Origin: Leifsonia sp. Root227
Lineage (GTDB): Bacteria; Actinomycetota; Actinomycetes; Actinomycetales; Microbacteriaceae
Direction: 5' to 3'
Length of the DNA stretch: 64,000 nt
Assembly: GCF_001428745.1 (NCBI RefSeq)
Contig: NZ_LMIO01000003.1
Location: 124,001-188,000 of the forward strand
Positions 31,459-38,952 of the stretch are shown piece after piece (within the stretch, counting starts at the first letter, position 1; every line of letters starts with the position of its first letter). A model generated the notes under the pieces. The model was given only the letters and a program-made list of their open reading frames with translations. It was not told the DNA's origin and searched no databases. The position numbers and the translations under genes were made by a program.

Positions 31459-32091
31459 GTGACGGCCAACGGAACACGGCGCGACATCGTCGACTTCAGG
31501 ATCGGCACACCGGAGCGCTGGTATCCGATGCCGCTCGCCGAAGCGTCCGATCCTGACTGGGCGACGACGCTCGCCGGCTCCCTCGTCGACGACGAGGGGA
31601 TGCGCGCCAAGCTCGCCGACGAACTCGCCTTCGCGCGCTCCCGCTTCCGGGCGATGCGCAACCCGGCCATGACCGCCGCCGTCTGGATCCCGTATCCGGA
31701 GATCGGCCGCGCCGGCGCAGCCCTCGTCTTCTCGCTCGCACCGCTCGAGGTCGTCGGGACGCCCGACCAGTACGAGGAGGCGCTCGCCGCCCCCGTGGTC
31801 GAGCCGGACTCCGGCCAGAGCTACTTCGCCGTGCAGACCTGGCGTTCCACCGTGGATGCGGGCGAACTGGTCGGCTCGCACAACCTCATCGCGCATGCCG
31901 TCCCGGACGGCGGCGCCGAGCTGGAGGAGCGCGTCGTCGCCGTCGTCTACCCTCCCGATGCCGCGCAGGTCGTGCAGTTCGTGGCCTCCGCGGAGAACCT
32001 CGGCGTCTTCACCGACATGGCGTCGGACGTGCAGACGCTCGTCTCGACGCTCACCGTCACCCTCGCAGCCACCGCGGACGTCCCGTCATGA
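31459..32091 (+). CDS. Uncharacterised 210-aa protein of the type VII operon
   Basis: Starts at GTG 31459 behind GAAGGGGAGG. No signal peptide or membrane span. It begins with GTPERWYPMPLAEASDPDW and has a helix rich in Arg/Ala (ELAFARSRFRAM), followed by alternating beta-strand-like segments and a final helix (DMASDVQTLVSTLTVTL). The next gene product has the same overall order with a similar P-x-W-x-x-x-PLA start, so the two are probably distant paralogues. By position they may be cytosolic chaperones or immunity factors for the 469-aa protein. I do not recognise the family. Confidence 0.72.
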   Translation: MTANGTRRDIVDFRIGTPERWYPMPLAEASDPDWATTLAGSLVDDEGMRAKLADELAFARSRFRAMRNPAMTAAVWIPYPEIGRAGAALVFSLAPLEVVGTPDQYEEALAAPVVEPDSGQSYFAVQTWRSTVDAGELVGSHNLIAHAVPDGGAELEERVVAVVYPPDAAQVVQFVASAENLGVFTDMASDVQTLVSTLTVTLAATADVPS

Positions 32092-32690
32092 CCTTCACCG
32101 CCCGTTCCCCCCAGGGCTCGTACTCGATCATCCTTCCCGGCACCTGGGCGGAGATCCCGCTGGCGGACGAGGAGACCATGCGCGAGCGCATCCGTGCCCT
32201 CGTGCTGCAACAGGTCGGCCGCAACGACCGGCTGGCGCGGATGCGACGGGATGCGCGCGAGGAGCTGATCAGCACGGCCGAGCGCGCGAGGGCGGTCGGC
32301 GCTACCGCGTTCTGGATGTCCCTCGAAGTGCTGCCCGGCATCCCGCTTCCCGCGTCGCTCATCGTCCGCGACCGCGCCTGGCCGGACGGGATCGATCCCG
32401 CCCTGCCGCTGGCCGAGCGCCTGGCGGCCGCCACGCCGGACGCGCAGGTCTTCGAGCAGCGCACCGGCCCGGTGGCGCGCATCCGCGAGATCGGCGACGA
32501 CGCCATCGGCGAGACGCGCGAGCCGTCCCTCTATCTCGAGTATTCGGTGCCGTACCCAGAGGACGCCGGACTGCTCACCGTCAGCGTCTCGGCGCCGACA
32601 GCCCACGACCCTGAGCTGTACACGCTCTTCTTCGATGCGATCGTCGACTCGCTCACCTGGGCGGAACGGCAGACACAGGAGGCCATGTGA
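32088..32690 (+). CDS. Uncharacterised 200-aa protein, likely paralogue of its upstream neighbour
   Basis: ATG 32088 overlaps the previous stop (ATGA). The start SIILPGTWAEIPLADEE, the Arg-rich helix NDRLARMRRDAREEL and the C-terminal helix LYTLFFDAIVDSLTWA parallel the preceding protein. No signal peptide or membrane span. The pairing of two related soluble proteins, translated in a coupled way, suggests a heterodimer. Function unknown; chaperone or immunity is inference from context. Confidence 0.72.
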   Translation: MTFTARSPQGSYSIILPGTWAEIPLADEETMRERIRALVLQQVGRNDRLARMRRDAREELISTAERARAVGATAFWMSLEVLPGIPLPASLIVRDRAWPDGIDPALPLAERLAAATPDAQVFEQRTGPVARIREIGDDAIGETREPSLYLEYSVPYPEDAGLLTVSVSAPTAHDPELYTLFFDAIVDSLTWAERQTQEAM

Positions 32691-33577
32691 CCGACGGACT
32701 GACCGGCGAGGCTCTCGCAGCGCGCCAGGAGCGGGTCGCCGCATCCAACCGTGCGTTCGGCAAGGTGCTGAGCATCATCGGCGGGGTGCTCGCCGCCGTC
32801 GCGTTCGTGCTGCTCGTCGGAGGCGGACTGGTGATGACCGCGGTCGCGGGCGGCCCGGACGACGGCTCGCTCGACAGCGTGCGCGGCCTCGCCGCCGTCG
32901 CGATGGGTGCGACACCCGGAGTGATCCTGCTGCTCGCCATGTGCGGCCTCGTCGCGGGCGAGCAGCTTCGCCGCGGTGCGATGAAGCGCAACCCTGTTCC
33001 ACCGGACACGGTCCTGCCGTCCGCGAGCATGGTCTCCCGCTTCCGGGTGCTCCCGATCGGCTGGCACGTGTTCTGGATCGTCGTCGGCCTCGTCGTCTCG
33101 CTGCTGCTGGTCGGGCTTCCCGTGATCTCCTGGTTCACCGGCGGCTGGCCGGCAAGTGTCGGCGACGAGAACGACTTCTCCCGCTACTGGCTCATCTACG
33201 GCTCGATCGGCTTCGGCGTGACCGTCGCAGCGATCGTCTCCCTCATCAAGAAGCTCTCCTACTACCGCGCCCAGGCGGCGGGGAAGGTGCAGCCGGGAGT
33301 GGATGCGCCGGGTTGCCGATTCTGGCGCTTCTTCGACTACCGCTGGCGCTTCGACCTGTGGCTGGCGGGGCTGGGCGGCGTGATCCTGGTGCTCGCGCTC
33401 ACCCCGCTGTCCTCGGCGGTCGGCTCCACATCGTCCAGCTCCGAGGTCGCGGACGCGCTGCCGTGGACGGTCGCGTTCTGCTCGCTCGGCGTCGTCATGA
33501 TCGTCGCAGGCATCGTCTGCGCGACCAACTTCTGGCGGGCAGGCGAGGAGCTGGGCTCCGGAGAGTCCGCCGCGTAG
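32687..33577 (+). CDS. Six-span membrane protein of the type VII operon
   Basis: Encodes 296 residues from GTG 32687, overlapping the previous stop (GTGA). Hydrophobic spans are visible around VLSIIGGVLAAVAFVLLVGG, VAMGATPGVILLLAMCGLVA, VFWIVVGLVVSLLLVGLPVI, WLIYGSIGFGVTVAAIV, LWLAGLGGVILVLAL and TVAFCSLGVVMIVAGIV. The N-terminus is cytoplasmic and charged. It has no EccB, EccD or EccE hallmarks I can see. It could be a channel component or a membrane immunity protein. It is the last gene before the second palindrome. Confidence 0.72.
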   Translation: MTDGLTGEALAARQERVAASNRAFGKVLSIIGGVLAAVAFVLLVGGGLVMTAVAGGPDDGSLDSVRGLAAVAMGATPGVILLLAMCGLVAGEQLRRGAMKRNPVPPDTVLPSASMVSRFRVLPIGWHVFWIVVGLVVSLLLVGLPVISWFTGGWPASVGDENDFSRYWLIYGSIGFGVTVAAIVSLIKKLSYYRAQAAGKVQPGVDAPGCRFWRFFDYRWRFDLWLAGLGGVILVLALTPLSSAVGSTSSSSEVADALPWTVAFCSLGVVMIVAGIVCATNFWRAGEELGSGESAA

Positions 33578-33585
33578 GGGAGCGG

Positions 33586-33603
33586 ATGGGGAGTGCTCCC
33601 CAT
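33586..33603. promoter_or_regulatory. Type VII locus palindrome, copy 2
   Basis: ATGGGGA-GTGC-TCCCCAT has the same arms as the site at 29606-29623 and differs only in the 4-bp centre. It begins 9 bp after the membrane-protein stop. Confidence 0.75.
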
Positions 33604-33626
33604 TCCGTTCCACCCGCATCCACAGA

Positions 33627-33632
33627 TAGTTT
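33627..33632 (+). promoter_or_regulatory. Candidate -10 for the WXG100-like gene
   Basis: TAGTTT lies 23 bp after the palindrome, so a -35 at 17-bp spacing begins directly at the palindrome edge, matching copy 1. Confidence 0.45.
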
Positions 33633-33689
33633 GAAATCACTGGTCGGCCGAGGGGTTGGCCTCTCGGACAACACGAAGGGAACGACATC

Positions 33690-33986
33690 ATGGCAAACAT
33701 GAACGTCACGTACGGCGAGATGACCGATGCCGCCAACCGCCTCATCTCGGGCAAGGACGACATCACCGCGAAGCTCCACGAGCTGCAGAACCTGGTCAAC
33801 GGACTGGTCAACGGCGGTTTCGTCACCGACCAGGCCTCCGGAGCGTTCCACAGCTCGTACGAGCAGTTCACCAAGGGCACGACGGACGCGGTGAACGGAC
33901 TCGACGGGATGTCGCAGTTCCTCACCAAGGCCGCCGACGCGCTGCAGAACGTCGACAGCGAGCTCGCCAAGGGCATCGGCGGCTGA
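33690..33986 (+). CDS. WXG100-like secreted protein without the Trp
   Basis: Encodes 98 residues behind GAAGGGAACG. Two helices (TYGEMTDAANRLISGKDDI and later FHSSYEQFTKGTTDAV onward) flank a turn NGGFVTDQASGAFHSSYEQF in which the usual W-x-G is replaced by N-G-G; the protein has no tryptophan at all. Length, the central turn and the downstream aromatic pattern fit the WXG100 family. It has its own palindrome-linked promoter and is followed by a strong hairpin, so it is probably expressed separately and more strongly than the operon upstream. It should form a dimer and travel through the EssC machine. Confidence 0.85.
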   Translation: MANMNVTYGEMTDAANRLISGKDDITAKLHELQNLVNGLVNGGFVTDQASGAFHSSYEQFTKGTTDAVNGLDGMSQFLTKAADALQNVDSELAKGIGG

Positions 33987-34007
33987 GCCCGTCTCGATCC
34001 GCTTCGC

Positions 34008-34042
34008 GAAGCGCGGGCATCCACGATGGATGCCCGCGCTTC
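34008..34042 (+). terminator. Strong hairpin ending the WXG100-like transcript
   Basis: GAAGCGCGGGCATCCA pairs perfectly over 16 bp with TGGATGCCCGCGCTTC, with a 3-nt loop. No T run follows, a form common at actinobacterial transcript ends. Confidence 0.72.
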
Positions 34043-34103
34043 GGCGTATACTCCCAGCCTTGCGGATGTTCGCTGCAGGCGCGCCGCACGCACCCGCATC
34101 CAT

Positions 34104-34132
34104 TTGACCGGGCGCTGCCCGCGAGCTAAGAT
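34104..34132 (+). promoter_or_regulatory. str operon promoter
   Basis: TTGACC and TAAGAT are separated by exactly 17 bp, the best vegetative promoter match in the window. Transcription should start near 34139. Confidence 0.85.
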
Positions 34133-34138
34133 TTATCG

Positions 34139-34375
34139 GGTGTGCGCTCTGCCGCGCGCTCGTCTGGTGCCCAGAAATGGCTACCGCGAGTGGGCAGGCA
34201 CGTACTCATCCGATGGGCAGGACGACCGCACGGGAGTCCGGCCCCCACGGCATATCGATGACGAACACTTCTGAACGTCGATCGGTCCCCCCAAGAACAG
34301 CCGCGCCCAGCAGGGCGTGCCTGGGCCTGGGGAAGCAACACCTGTCACCGTGCAGTCCATATAAGGAGAAGTTCA
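34139..34375 (+). promoter_or_regulatory. Long 5' leader of the str operon
   Basis: About 236 nt separate the predicted start site from rpsL. An ORF from ATG 34177 runs out of frame into rpsL and has no ribosome site, so I treat the stretch as untranslated. It could carry a control element for the operon, but I could not define a convincing fold by eye. Confidence 0.45.
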
Positions 34376-34750
34376 GTGCCAACCATTCAGCAGTTGGTTC
34401 GGAAGGGCCGCAGCCCCAAGGTCACAAAGACCAAGGCGCCCGCCCTGAAGGCCAACCCCCAGCAGCGCGGCGTGTGCACCCGTGTCTACACCACCACCCC
34501 GAAGAAGCCGAACTCGGCTCTCCGCAAGGTGGCTCGCGTCAAGCTTTCCAACGGGACCGAGGTCACGGCCTACATCCCCGGTGAGGGCCACAACCTGCAG
34601 GAGCACTCGATGGTGCTCGTCCGCGGCGGTCGTGTGAAGGACCTCCCCGGTGTGCGCTACAAGATCGTCCGTGGCGCCCTCGACACCCAGGCCGTCAAGA
34701 ACCGCAAGCAGGCTCGCAGCCGGTACGGCGCGAAGATGGAGAAGAAGTAA
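34376..34750 (+). CDS. rpsL: 30S ribosomal protein S12
   Basis: Encodes 124 residues from GTG behind AAGGAGAA. The decoding-centre loop [13 protein letters not shown] has the wild-type Lys43, and [10 protein letters not shown] has wild-type Lys88, the two sites of common streptomycin resistance changes, so the sequence predicts a sensitive allele. S12 controls decoding accuracy in the small subunit. It is the first gene of the str operon and overlaps rpsG by one base (TAATG). Confidence 0.97.
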   Translation: MPTIQQLVRKGRSPKVTKTKAPALKANPQQRGVCTRVYTTTPKKPNSALRKVARVKLSNGTEVTAYIPGEGHNLQEHSMVLVRGGRVKDLPGVRYKIVRGALDTQAVKNRKQARSRYGAKMEKK

Positions 34751-35220
34751 TGCCTCGCAAGGGTCCAGCTCCCAAGCGCCCCGTCGTCGCAGACCCGGTC
34801 TACGGCGCACCGATCGTCAGCCAGCTCGTCAACAAGATCCTGCTCGACGGCAAGAAGGGCCTCGCTGAGCGCATCGTGTACGACGCGCTCGAAGGCGTCG
34901 CGTCCAAGTCCGGTCAGGATGCGGTCGTCACGCTCAAGAAGGCGCTCGACAACGTCCGCCCGACCCTCGAGGTCCGCAGCCGCCGCGTCGGTGGCTCGAC
35001 CTACCAGGTCCCCGTCGAGGTCAAGCCGCACCGCGCGAACACGCTCGCGCTGCGCTGGCTCACCAGCTACGCCAAGGGTCGTCGTGAGAAGACGATGACC
35101 GAGCGTCTCACCAACGAGATCCTCGACGCGTCGAACGGTCTCGGCGCCGCTGTCAAGCGTCGCGAGGACACGCACAAGATGGCCGAGTCGAACAAGGCCT
35201 TCGCGCACTACCGCTGGTAG
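34750..35220 (+). CDS. rpsG: 30S ribosomal protein S7
   Basis: Encodes 156 residues, standard length, with the 16S-binding start [10 protein letters not shown] and the [19 protein letters not shown] block. S7 starts assembly of the 30S head. Start and previous stop share a base. The next gene, fusA, is 120 bp away behind two hairpins. Confidence 0.97.
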   Translation: MPRKGPAPKRPVVADPVYGAPIVSQLVNKILLDGKKGLAERIVYDALEGVASKSGQDAVVTLKKALDNVRPTLEVRSRRVGGSTYQVPVEVKPHRANTLALRWLTSYAKGRREKTMTERLTNEILDASNGLGAAVKRREDTHKMAESNKAFAHYRW

Positions 35221-35231
35221 TCCAGGCTCGC

Positions 35232-35306
35232 TGGTAATCCCGGTTTCGGGCATTACCACGCCGGTCCGGGTGTTGCACTCCACGGGAGTGCCCCACCCGG
35301 GCCGGC
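35232..35306 (+). promoter_or_regulatory. Two hairpins between rpsG and fusA
   Basis: A smaller one pairs TGGTAAT (35232-35238) with ATTACCA (35252-35258), enclosing CCCG/CGGG. The larger, 35260-35306, has 13 outer pairs (GCCGGTCCGGGTG with CACCCGGGCCGGC, one G-U), an internal TT/CC loop, 7 inner pairs (GCACTCC with GGAGTGC) and a 3-nt loop. No T run follows directly. It probably limits readthrough or marks a processing point before the strongly translated fusA. Confidence 0.7.
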
Positions 35307-35340
35307 ACCCCTTCAACTTTCTACTTTTCGGAGGAACCCT

Positions 35341-37455
35341 GTGGCACAGGACGTGCTCACCGACCTGAACAAGGTCCGCAACATCGGCATCATGGCCCAC
35401 ATCGATGCCGGCAAGACCACTACGACCGAGCGCATCCTGTTCTACACGGGCGTCAACCACAAGATCGGCGAGACCCACGACGGCGCCTCGACGACCGACT
35501 GGATGGAGCAGGAGAAGGAGCGCGGCATCACCATCACGTCCGCGGCCGTCACCTGTTTCTGGAACAAGAACCAGATCAACATCATCGACACCCCCGGTCA
35601 CGTGGACTTCACCGTCGAGGTGGAGCGTTCGCTCCGCGTCCTCGACGGCGCTGTCGCCGTCTTCGACGGCAAGGAGGGCGTCGAGCCCCAGTCCGAGACC
35701 GTCTGGCGTCAGGCAGACAAGTACAACGTCCCGCGCATCTGCTTCGTCAACAAGATGGACAAGCTCGGCGCCGACTTCTACTACACGGTCGACACCATCG
35801 TCAGCCGCCTCGGCGCCAAGCCGCTGGTGCTGCAGCTCCCGATCGGTTCCGAGTCCGCGTTCGAGGGCGTCGTCGACCTCATCGAGATGCGTGCGCTGAC
35901 CTGGCGTGGAGACGCCAAGGGTGACGTTCAGATGGGCGCCAAGTACGCCATCGAGGAGATCCCGGCCGACCTGGTCGACAAGGCCAACGAGTACCGCCAG
36001 GCGCTGCTCGAGACCGTTGCTGAGAGCGACGACGCACTGCTCGAGAAGTTCTTCGGCGGTGAGGAGCTCACGGTCGCAGAGATCAAGGGCGCCATCCGCA
36101 AGATGACGATCAACAGCGAGCTCTACCCCGTGCTCTGCGGTTCCGCGTTCAAGAACCGCGGCGTTCAGCCGATGCTCGACGCTGTGATCGACTTCCTTCC
36201 TTCGCCGATCGACGTGCCGGCCATCGAGGCCCACGACCCGCGCGACGAGGAGAAGGTCATTCTTCGCCACGCCGACGCGTCCGAGCCGTTCTCCGCTCTG
36301 GCCTTCAAGGTCGCCGTCCACCCGTTCTTCGGTCGTCTGACCTACGTGCGCGTGTACTCCGGCCGCGTCGACAGCGGTGCTGGCATCGTCAACTCGACCA
36401 AGGGCAAGAAGGAGCGCATCGGGAAGATCTTCCAGATGCACGCCAACAAGGAGAACCCGGTCGACTTCCTGACCGCCGGCAACATCTACGCCGTGATCGG
36501 CCTCAAGGACACCACCACGGGCGACACCCTGTGCGACCCGGACAACCAGGTCGTCCTCGAGTCGATGACGTTCCCCGAGCCCGTCATCGAGGTCGCGATC
36601 GAGCCGAAGACCAAGGCCGACCAGGAGAAGCTGGGCACCGCGATCCAGAAGCTCGCCGAGGAAGACCCGACGTTCCGCACCGAGCAGAACCAGGAGACCG
36701 GTCAGACGGTCATCAAGGGAATGGGCGAGCTTCACCTCGACATCCTCGTCGACCGCATGAAGCGCGAGTTCAACGTCGAGGCGAACGTCGGCAAGCCCCA
36801 GGTGGCCTACCGCGAGACGATCCGCCGTTCCGTCGAGAAGTACGACTACACGCACAAGAAGCAGACCGGTGGTTCTGGCCAGTTCGCCAAGATCCAGATC
36901 ACGATCGAGCCGATGGACGTCACCCCGGAGACGAGCTACGAGTTCGTCAACGCCGTGACAGGTGGCCGCGTTCCGCGCGAGTACATCCCGTCGGTCGACC
37001 ACGGTATCCAGGACGCGATGCAGGTGGGTGTTCTCGCCGGCTTCCCGACCGTGGGTGTCAAGGCCACCCTCGTGGATGGCGCTTCGCACGACGTCGACTC
37101 TTCGGAGATGGCGTTCAAGATCGCCGGCTCGATGGCCTACAAAGAGGCCGCGCGCAAGGCGAACCCTGTGCTCCTCGAGCCGCTGATGGCGGTCGAGGTT
37201 CGCACGCCGGAAGAGTACATGGGCGATGTGATCGGTGACCTCAACTCACGACGTGGTCAGATCCAGTCGATGGAGGACGCGAGCGGGGTCAAGGTTATCC
37301 GCGCGAACGTTCCGCTGTCGGAGATGTTCGGGTACATCGGCGACCTGCGGTCGAAGACCTCTGGTCGTGCGGTCTACTCGATGACCTTCGACAGCTACGC
37401 GGAGGTTCCGAAGGCTGTTGCCGACGAGATCGTCCAGAAGAACAAGGGCGAGTGA
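35341..37455 (+). CDS. fusA: Elongation factor G
   Basis: Encodes 704 residues from GTG behind GGAGGA. GTPase motifs: AHIDAGKT at residues 19-26, the effector threonine in [17 protein letters not shown], and NKMDKLG. The EF-G-specific C-terminal domains are complete, ending in KNKGE. It drives ribosomal translocation and, with RRF, recycling. The fusidic-acid-contact regions look ordinary. tuf follows after 113 bp. Confidence 0.98.
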   Translation: MAQDVLTDLNKVRNIGIMAHIDAGKTTTTERILFYTGVNHKIGETHDGASTTDWMEQEKERGITITSAAVTCFWNKNQINIIDTPGHVDFTVEVERSLRVLDGAVAVFDGKEGVEPQSETVWRQADKYNVPRICFVNKMDKLGADFYYTVDTIVSRLGAKPLVLQLPIGSESAFEGVVDLIEMRALTWRGDAKGDVQMGAKYAIEEIPADLVDKANEYRQALLETVAESDDALLEKFFGGEELTVAEIKGAIRKMTINSELYPVLCGSAFKNRGVQPMLDAVIDFLPSPIDVPAIEAHDPRDEEKVILRHADASEPFSALAFKVAVHPFFGRLTYVRVYSGRVDSGAGIVNSTKGKKERIGKIFQMHANKENPVDFLTAGNIYAVIGLKDTTTGDTLCDPDNQVVLESMTFPEPVIEVAIEPKTKADQEKLGTAIQKLAEEDPTFRTEQNQETGQTVIKGMGELHLDILVDRMKREFNVEANVGKPQVAYRETIRRSVEKYDYTHKKQTGGSGQFAKIQITIEPMDVTPETSYEFVNAVTGGRVPREYIPSVDHGIQDAMQVGVLAGFPTVGVKATLVDGASHDVDSSEMAFKIAGSMAYKEAARKANPVLLEPLMAVEVRTPEEYMGDVIGDLNSRRGQIQSMEDASGVKVIRANVPLSEMFGYIGDLRSKTSGRAVYSMTFDSYAEVPKAVADEIVQKNKGE

Positions 37456-37568
37456 CTCCGGTCACCCTCCTTTAGCAGTATCCCGTAACATAGATAAACA
37501 ATCCCGTAGAGTTGCCGGCCGGAAACCATCGGCCGGGGCTTCTACACGAGAGTCCTGAGGAGGACCCA
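37456..37568 (+). promoter_or_regulatory. fusA-tuf gap with probable extra tuf promoter
   Basis: An AT-rich patch (37470-37512) in an otherwise GC-rich operon contains TAACAT (37486-37491) and TAGAGT (37507-37512) as possible -10 boxes, but no good -35 for either. A small dyad CCGGCCG / CGGCCGG (37515-37536) and the ribosome site GAGGAGGA follow. A separate tuf promoter is common and would explain the patch. Confidence 0.35.
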
Positions 37569-38762
37569 GTGGCTAAGGCCAAGTTCGAGCGGACTAAGCC
37601 GCACGTCAACATCGGAACCATCGGTCACGTCGACCACGGAAAGACGACGCTCACCGCGGCGATCTCCAAGGTGCTTGCTGACAAGTACCCGTCGGCGACC
37701 AACGTTCAGCGCGACTTCGCGTCGATCGACTCGGCTCCGGAAGAGCGTCAGCGCGGTATCACGATCAACATCTCGCACGTCGAGTACGAGACCCCGAAGC
37801 GCCACTACGCGCACGTTGACGCCCCTGGGCACGCCGACTACATCAAGAACATGATCACCGGTGCCGCTCAGATGGACGGCGCGATCCTCGTGGTCGCCGC
37901 TACCGACGGCCCGATGGCGCAGACCCGTGAGCACGTGCTGCTCGCGAAGCAGGTCGGCGTTCCGTACCTGCTGGTCGCGCTCAACAAGTCCGACATGGTC
38001 GACGACGAGGAGATCCTGGAGCTCGTCGAGCTCGAGGTTCGCGAGCTTCTGTCGAGCCAGGACTTCGATGGCGACAACGCTCCTGTCGTTCGCGTCTCGG
38101 GCCTCAAGGCTCTCGAGGGCGACGAGAAGTGGGTCGAGTCGATCGTCGAGCTCATGGACGCCGTCGACAACTCCATCCCCGACCCGGTGCGCGACAAGGA
38201 CAAGCCGTTCCTGATGCCGATCGAGGACGTCTTCACGATCACCGGTCGTGGAACCGTCGTCACGGGCCGCGCCGAGCGTGGAACCCTCGCTATCAACTCC
38301 GAGGTCGAGATCGTCGGCATCCGCCCGACGCAGAAGACCACGGTCACCGGTATCGAGATGTTCCACAAGCAGCTCGACGAGGCATGGGCCGGCGAGAACT
38401 GTGGTCTGCTCCTCCGTGGAACCAAGCGTGAGGACGTCGAGCGCGGTCAGGTCGTCGTGAAGCCGGGTTCGGTTACGCCGCACACCAACTTCGAGGGCAC
38501 CGCGTACATCCTGTCCAAGGATGAGGGTGGGCGTCACAACCCGTTCTACGCGAACTACCGTCCGCAGTTCTACTTCCGCACCACCGACGTCACCGGCGTC
38601 ATCACGCTGCCCGAGGGCACCGAGATGGTCATGCCCGGCGACACCACCGACATGACGGTCGAGCTCATTCAGCCGATCGCCATGGAGGAGGGCCTCGGCT
38701 TCGCCATCCGTGAGGGTGGCCGCACCGTGGGCGCTGGAACGGTCACGAAGATCATCAAGTAG
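37569..38762 (+). CDS. tuf: Elongation factor Tu
   Basis: Encodes 397 residues from GTG 37569; the in-frame open region reaches 37512 but the family N-terminus [12 protein letters not shown] and the ribosome site GAGGAGGA fix the start. GTPase motifs: GHVDHGKT at 19-26, [16 protein letters not shown]. All three domains are present, ending [10 protein letters not shown]. It delivers aminoacyl-tRNA to the ribosome. The gene closes the str operon with a strong terminator 21 bp downstream. Confidence 0.98.
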   Translation: MAKAKFERTKPHVNIGTIGHVDHGKTTLTAAISKVLADKYPSATNVQRDFASIDSAPEERQRGITINISHVEYETPKRHYAHVDAPGHADYIKNMITGAAQMDGAILVVAATDGPMAQTREHVLLAKQVGVPYLLVALNKSDMVDDEEILELVELEVRELLSSQDFDGDNAPVVRVSGLKALEGDEKWVESIVELMDAVDNSIPDPVRDKDKPFLMPIEDVFTITGRGTVVTGRAERGTLAINSEVEIVGIRPTQKTTVTGIEMFHKQLDEAWAGENCGLLLRGTKREDVERGQVVVKPGSVTPHTNFEGTAYILSKDEGGRHNPFYANYRPQFYFRTTDVTGVITLPEGTEMVMPGDTTDMTVELIQPIAMEEGLGFAIREGGRTVGAGTVTKIIK

Positions 38763-38780
38763 TCTTCTCCGACTGCTCGG

Positions 38781-38814
38781 AAAGGGGCCGGACCGAAAGG
38801 TCCGGCCCCTTTCT
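38781..38814 (+). terminator. Rho-independent terminator of the str operon
   Basis: GGGGCCGGACC and GGTCCGGCCCC form an 11-bp perfect stem with a GAAA tetraloop, preceded by AAA and followed by TTTCT. Confidence 0.95.
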
Positions 38815-38864
38815 GCATCCCGGCACAAAGGCGCGGGACAATAGCGAGAATTAATCACTAAAGC

Positions 38865-38893
38865 GAGACAACACGCCGAGTGTGACCTAAACT
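38865..38893 (+). promoter_or_regulatory. Candidate promoter of the surface-protein gene
   Basis: GAGACA and TAAACT are spaced 17 bp, each with 4 of 6 consensus matches, in an AT-rich patch 60 bp before the ATG. Confidence 0.45.
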
Positions 38894-38907
38894 GAGGAAA
38901 CCTCAGT
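38891..38907. promoter_or_regulatory. Inverted repeat at the predicted transcription start
   Basis: ACTGAGG-AAA-CCTCAGT is a perfect 7-bp dyad starting within the -10 and covering the expected start site. A repressor bound here would block transcription; an RNA hairpin is the alternative. Confidence 0.5.
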
Positions 38908-38952
38908 GCCCGAATCTGGGGTGACGGTCGCACTGACAAGGGGGTCTCGACC

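Noticed and set aside
34177..34584. ORF from the str leader into rpsL
   Set aside because: It overlaps rpsL out of frame, lacks a ribosome site and has no recognisable content.
34657..37089. 810-codon minus-strand ORF opposite rpsG and fusA
   Set aside because: It is the mirror of highly biased GC-rich codon use in fusA; no family motif appears in it. The same applies to other long antisense frames opposite pilB, pilT, pilC, tuf and rpoA.
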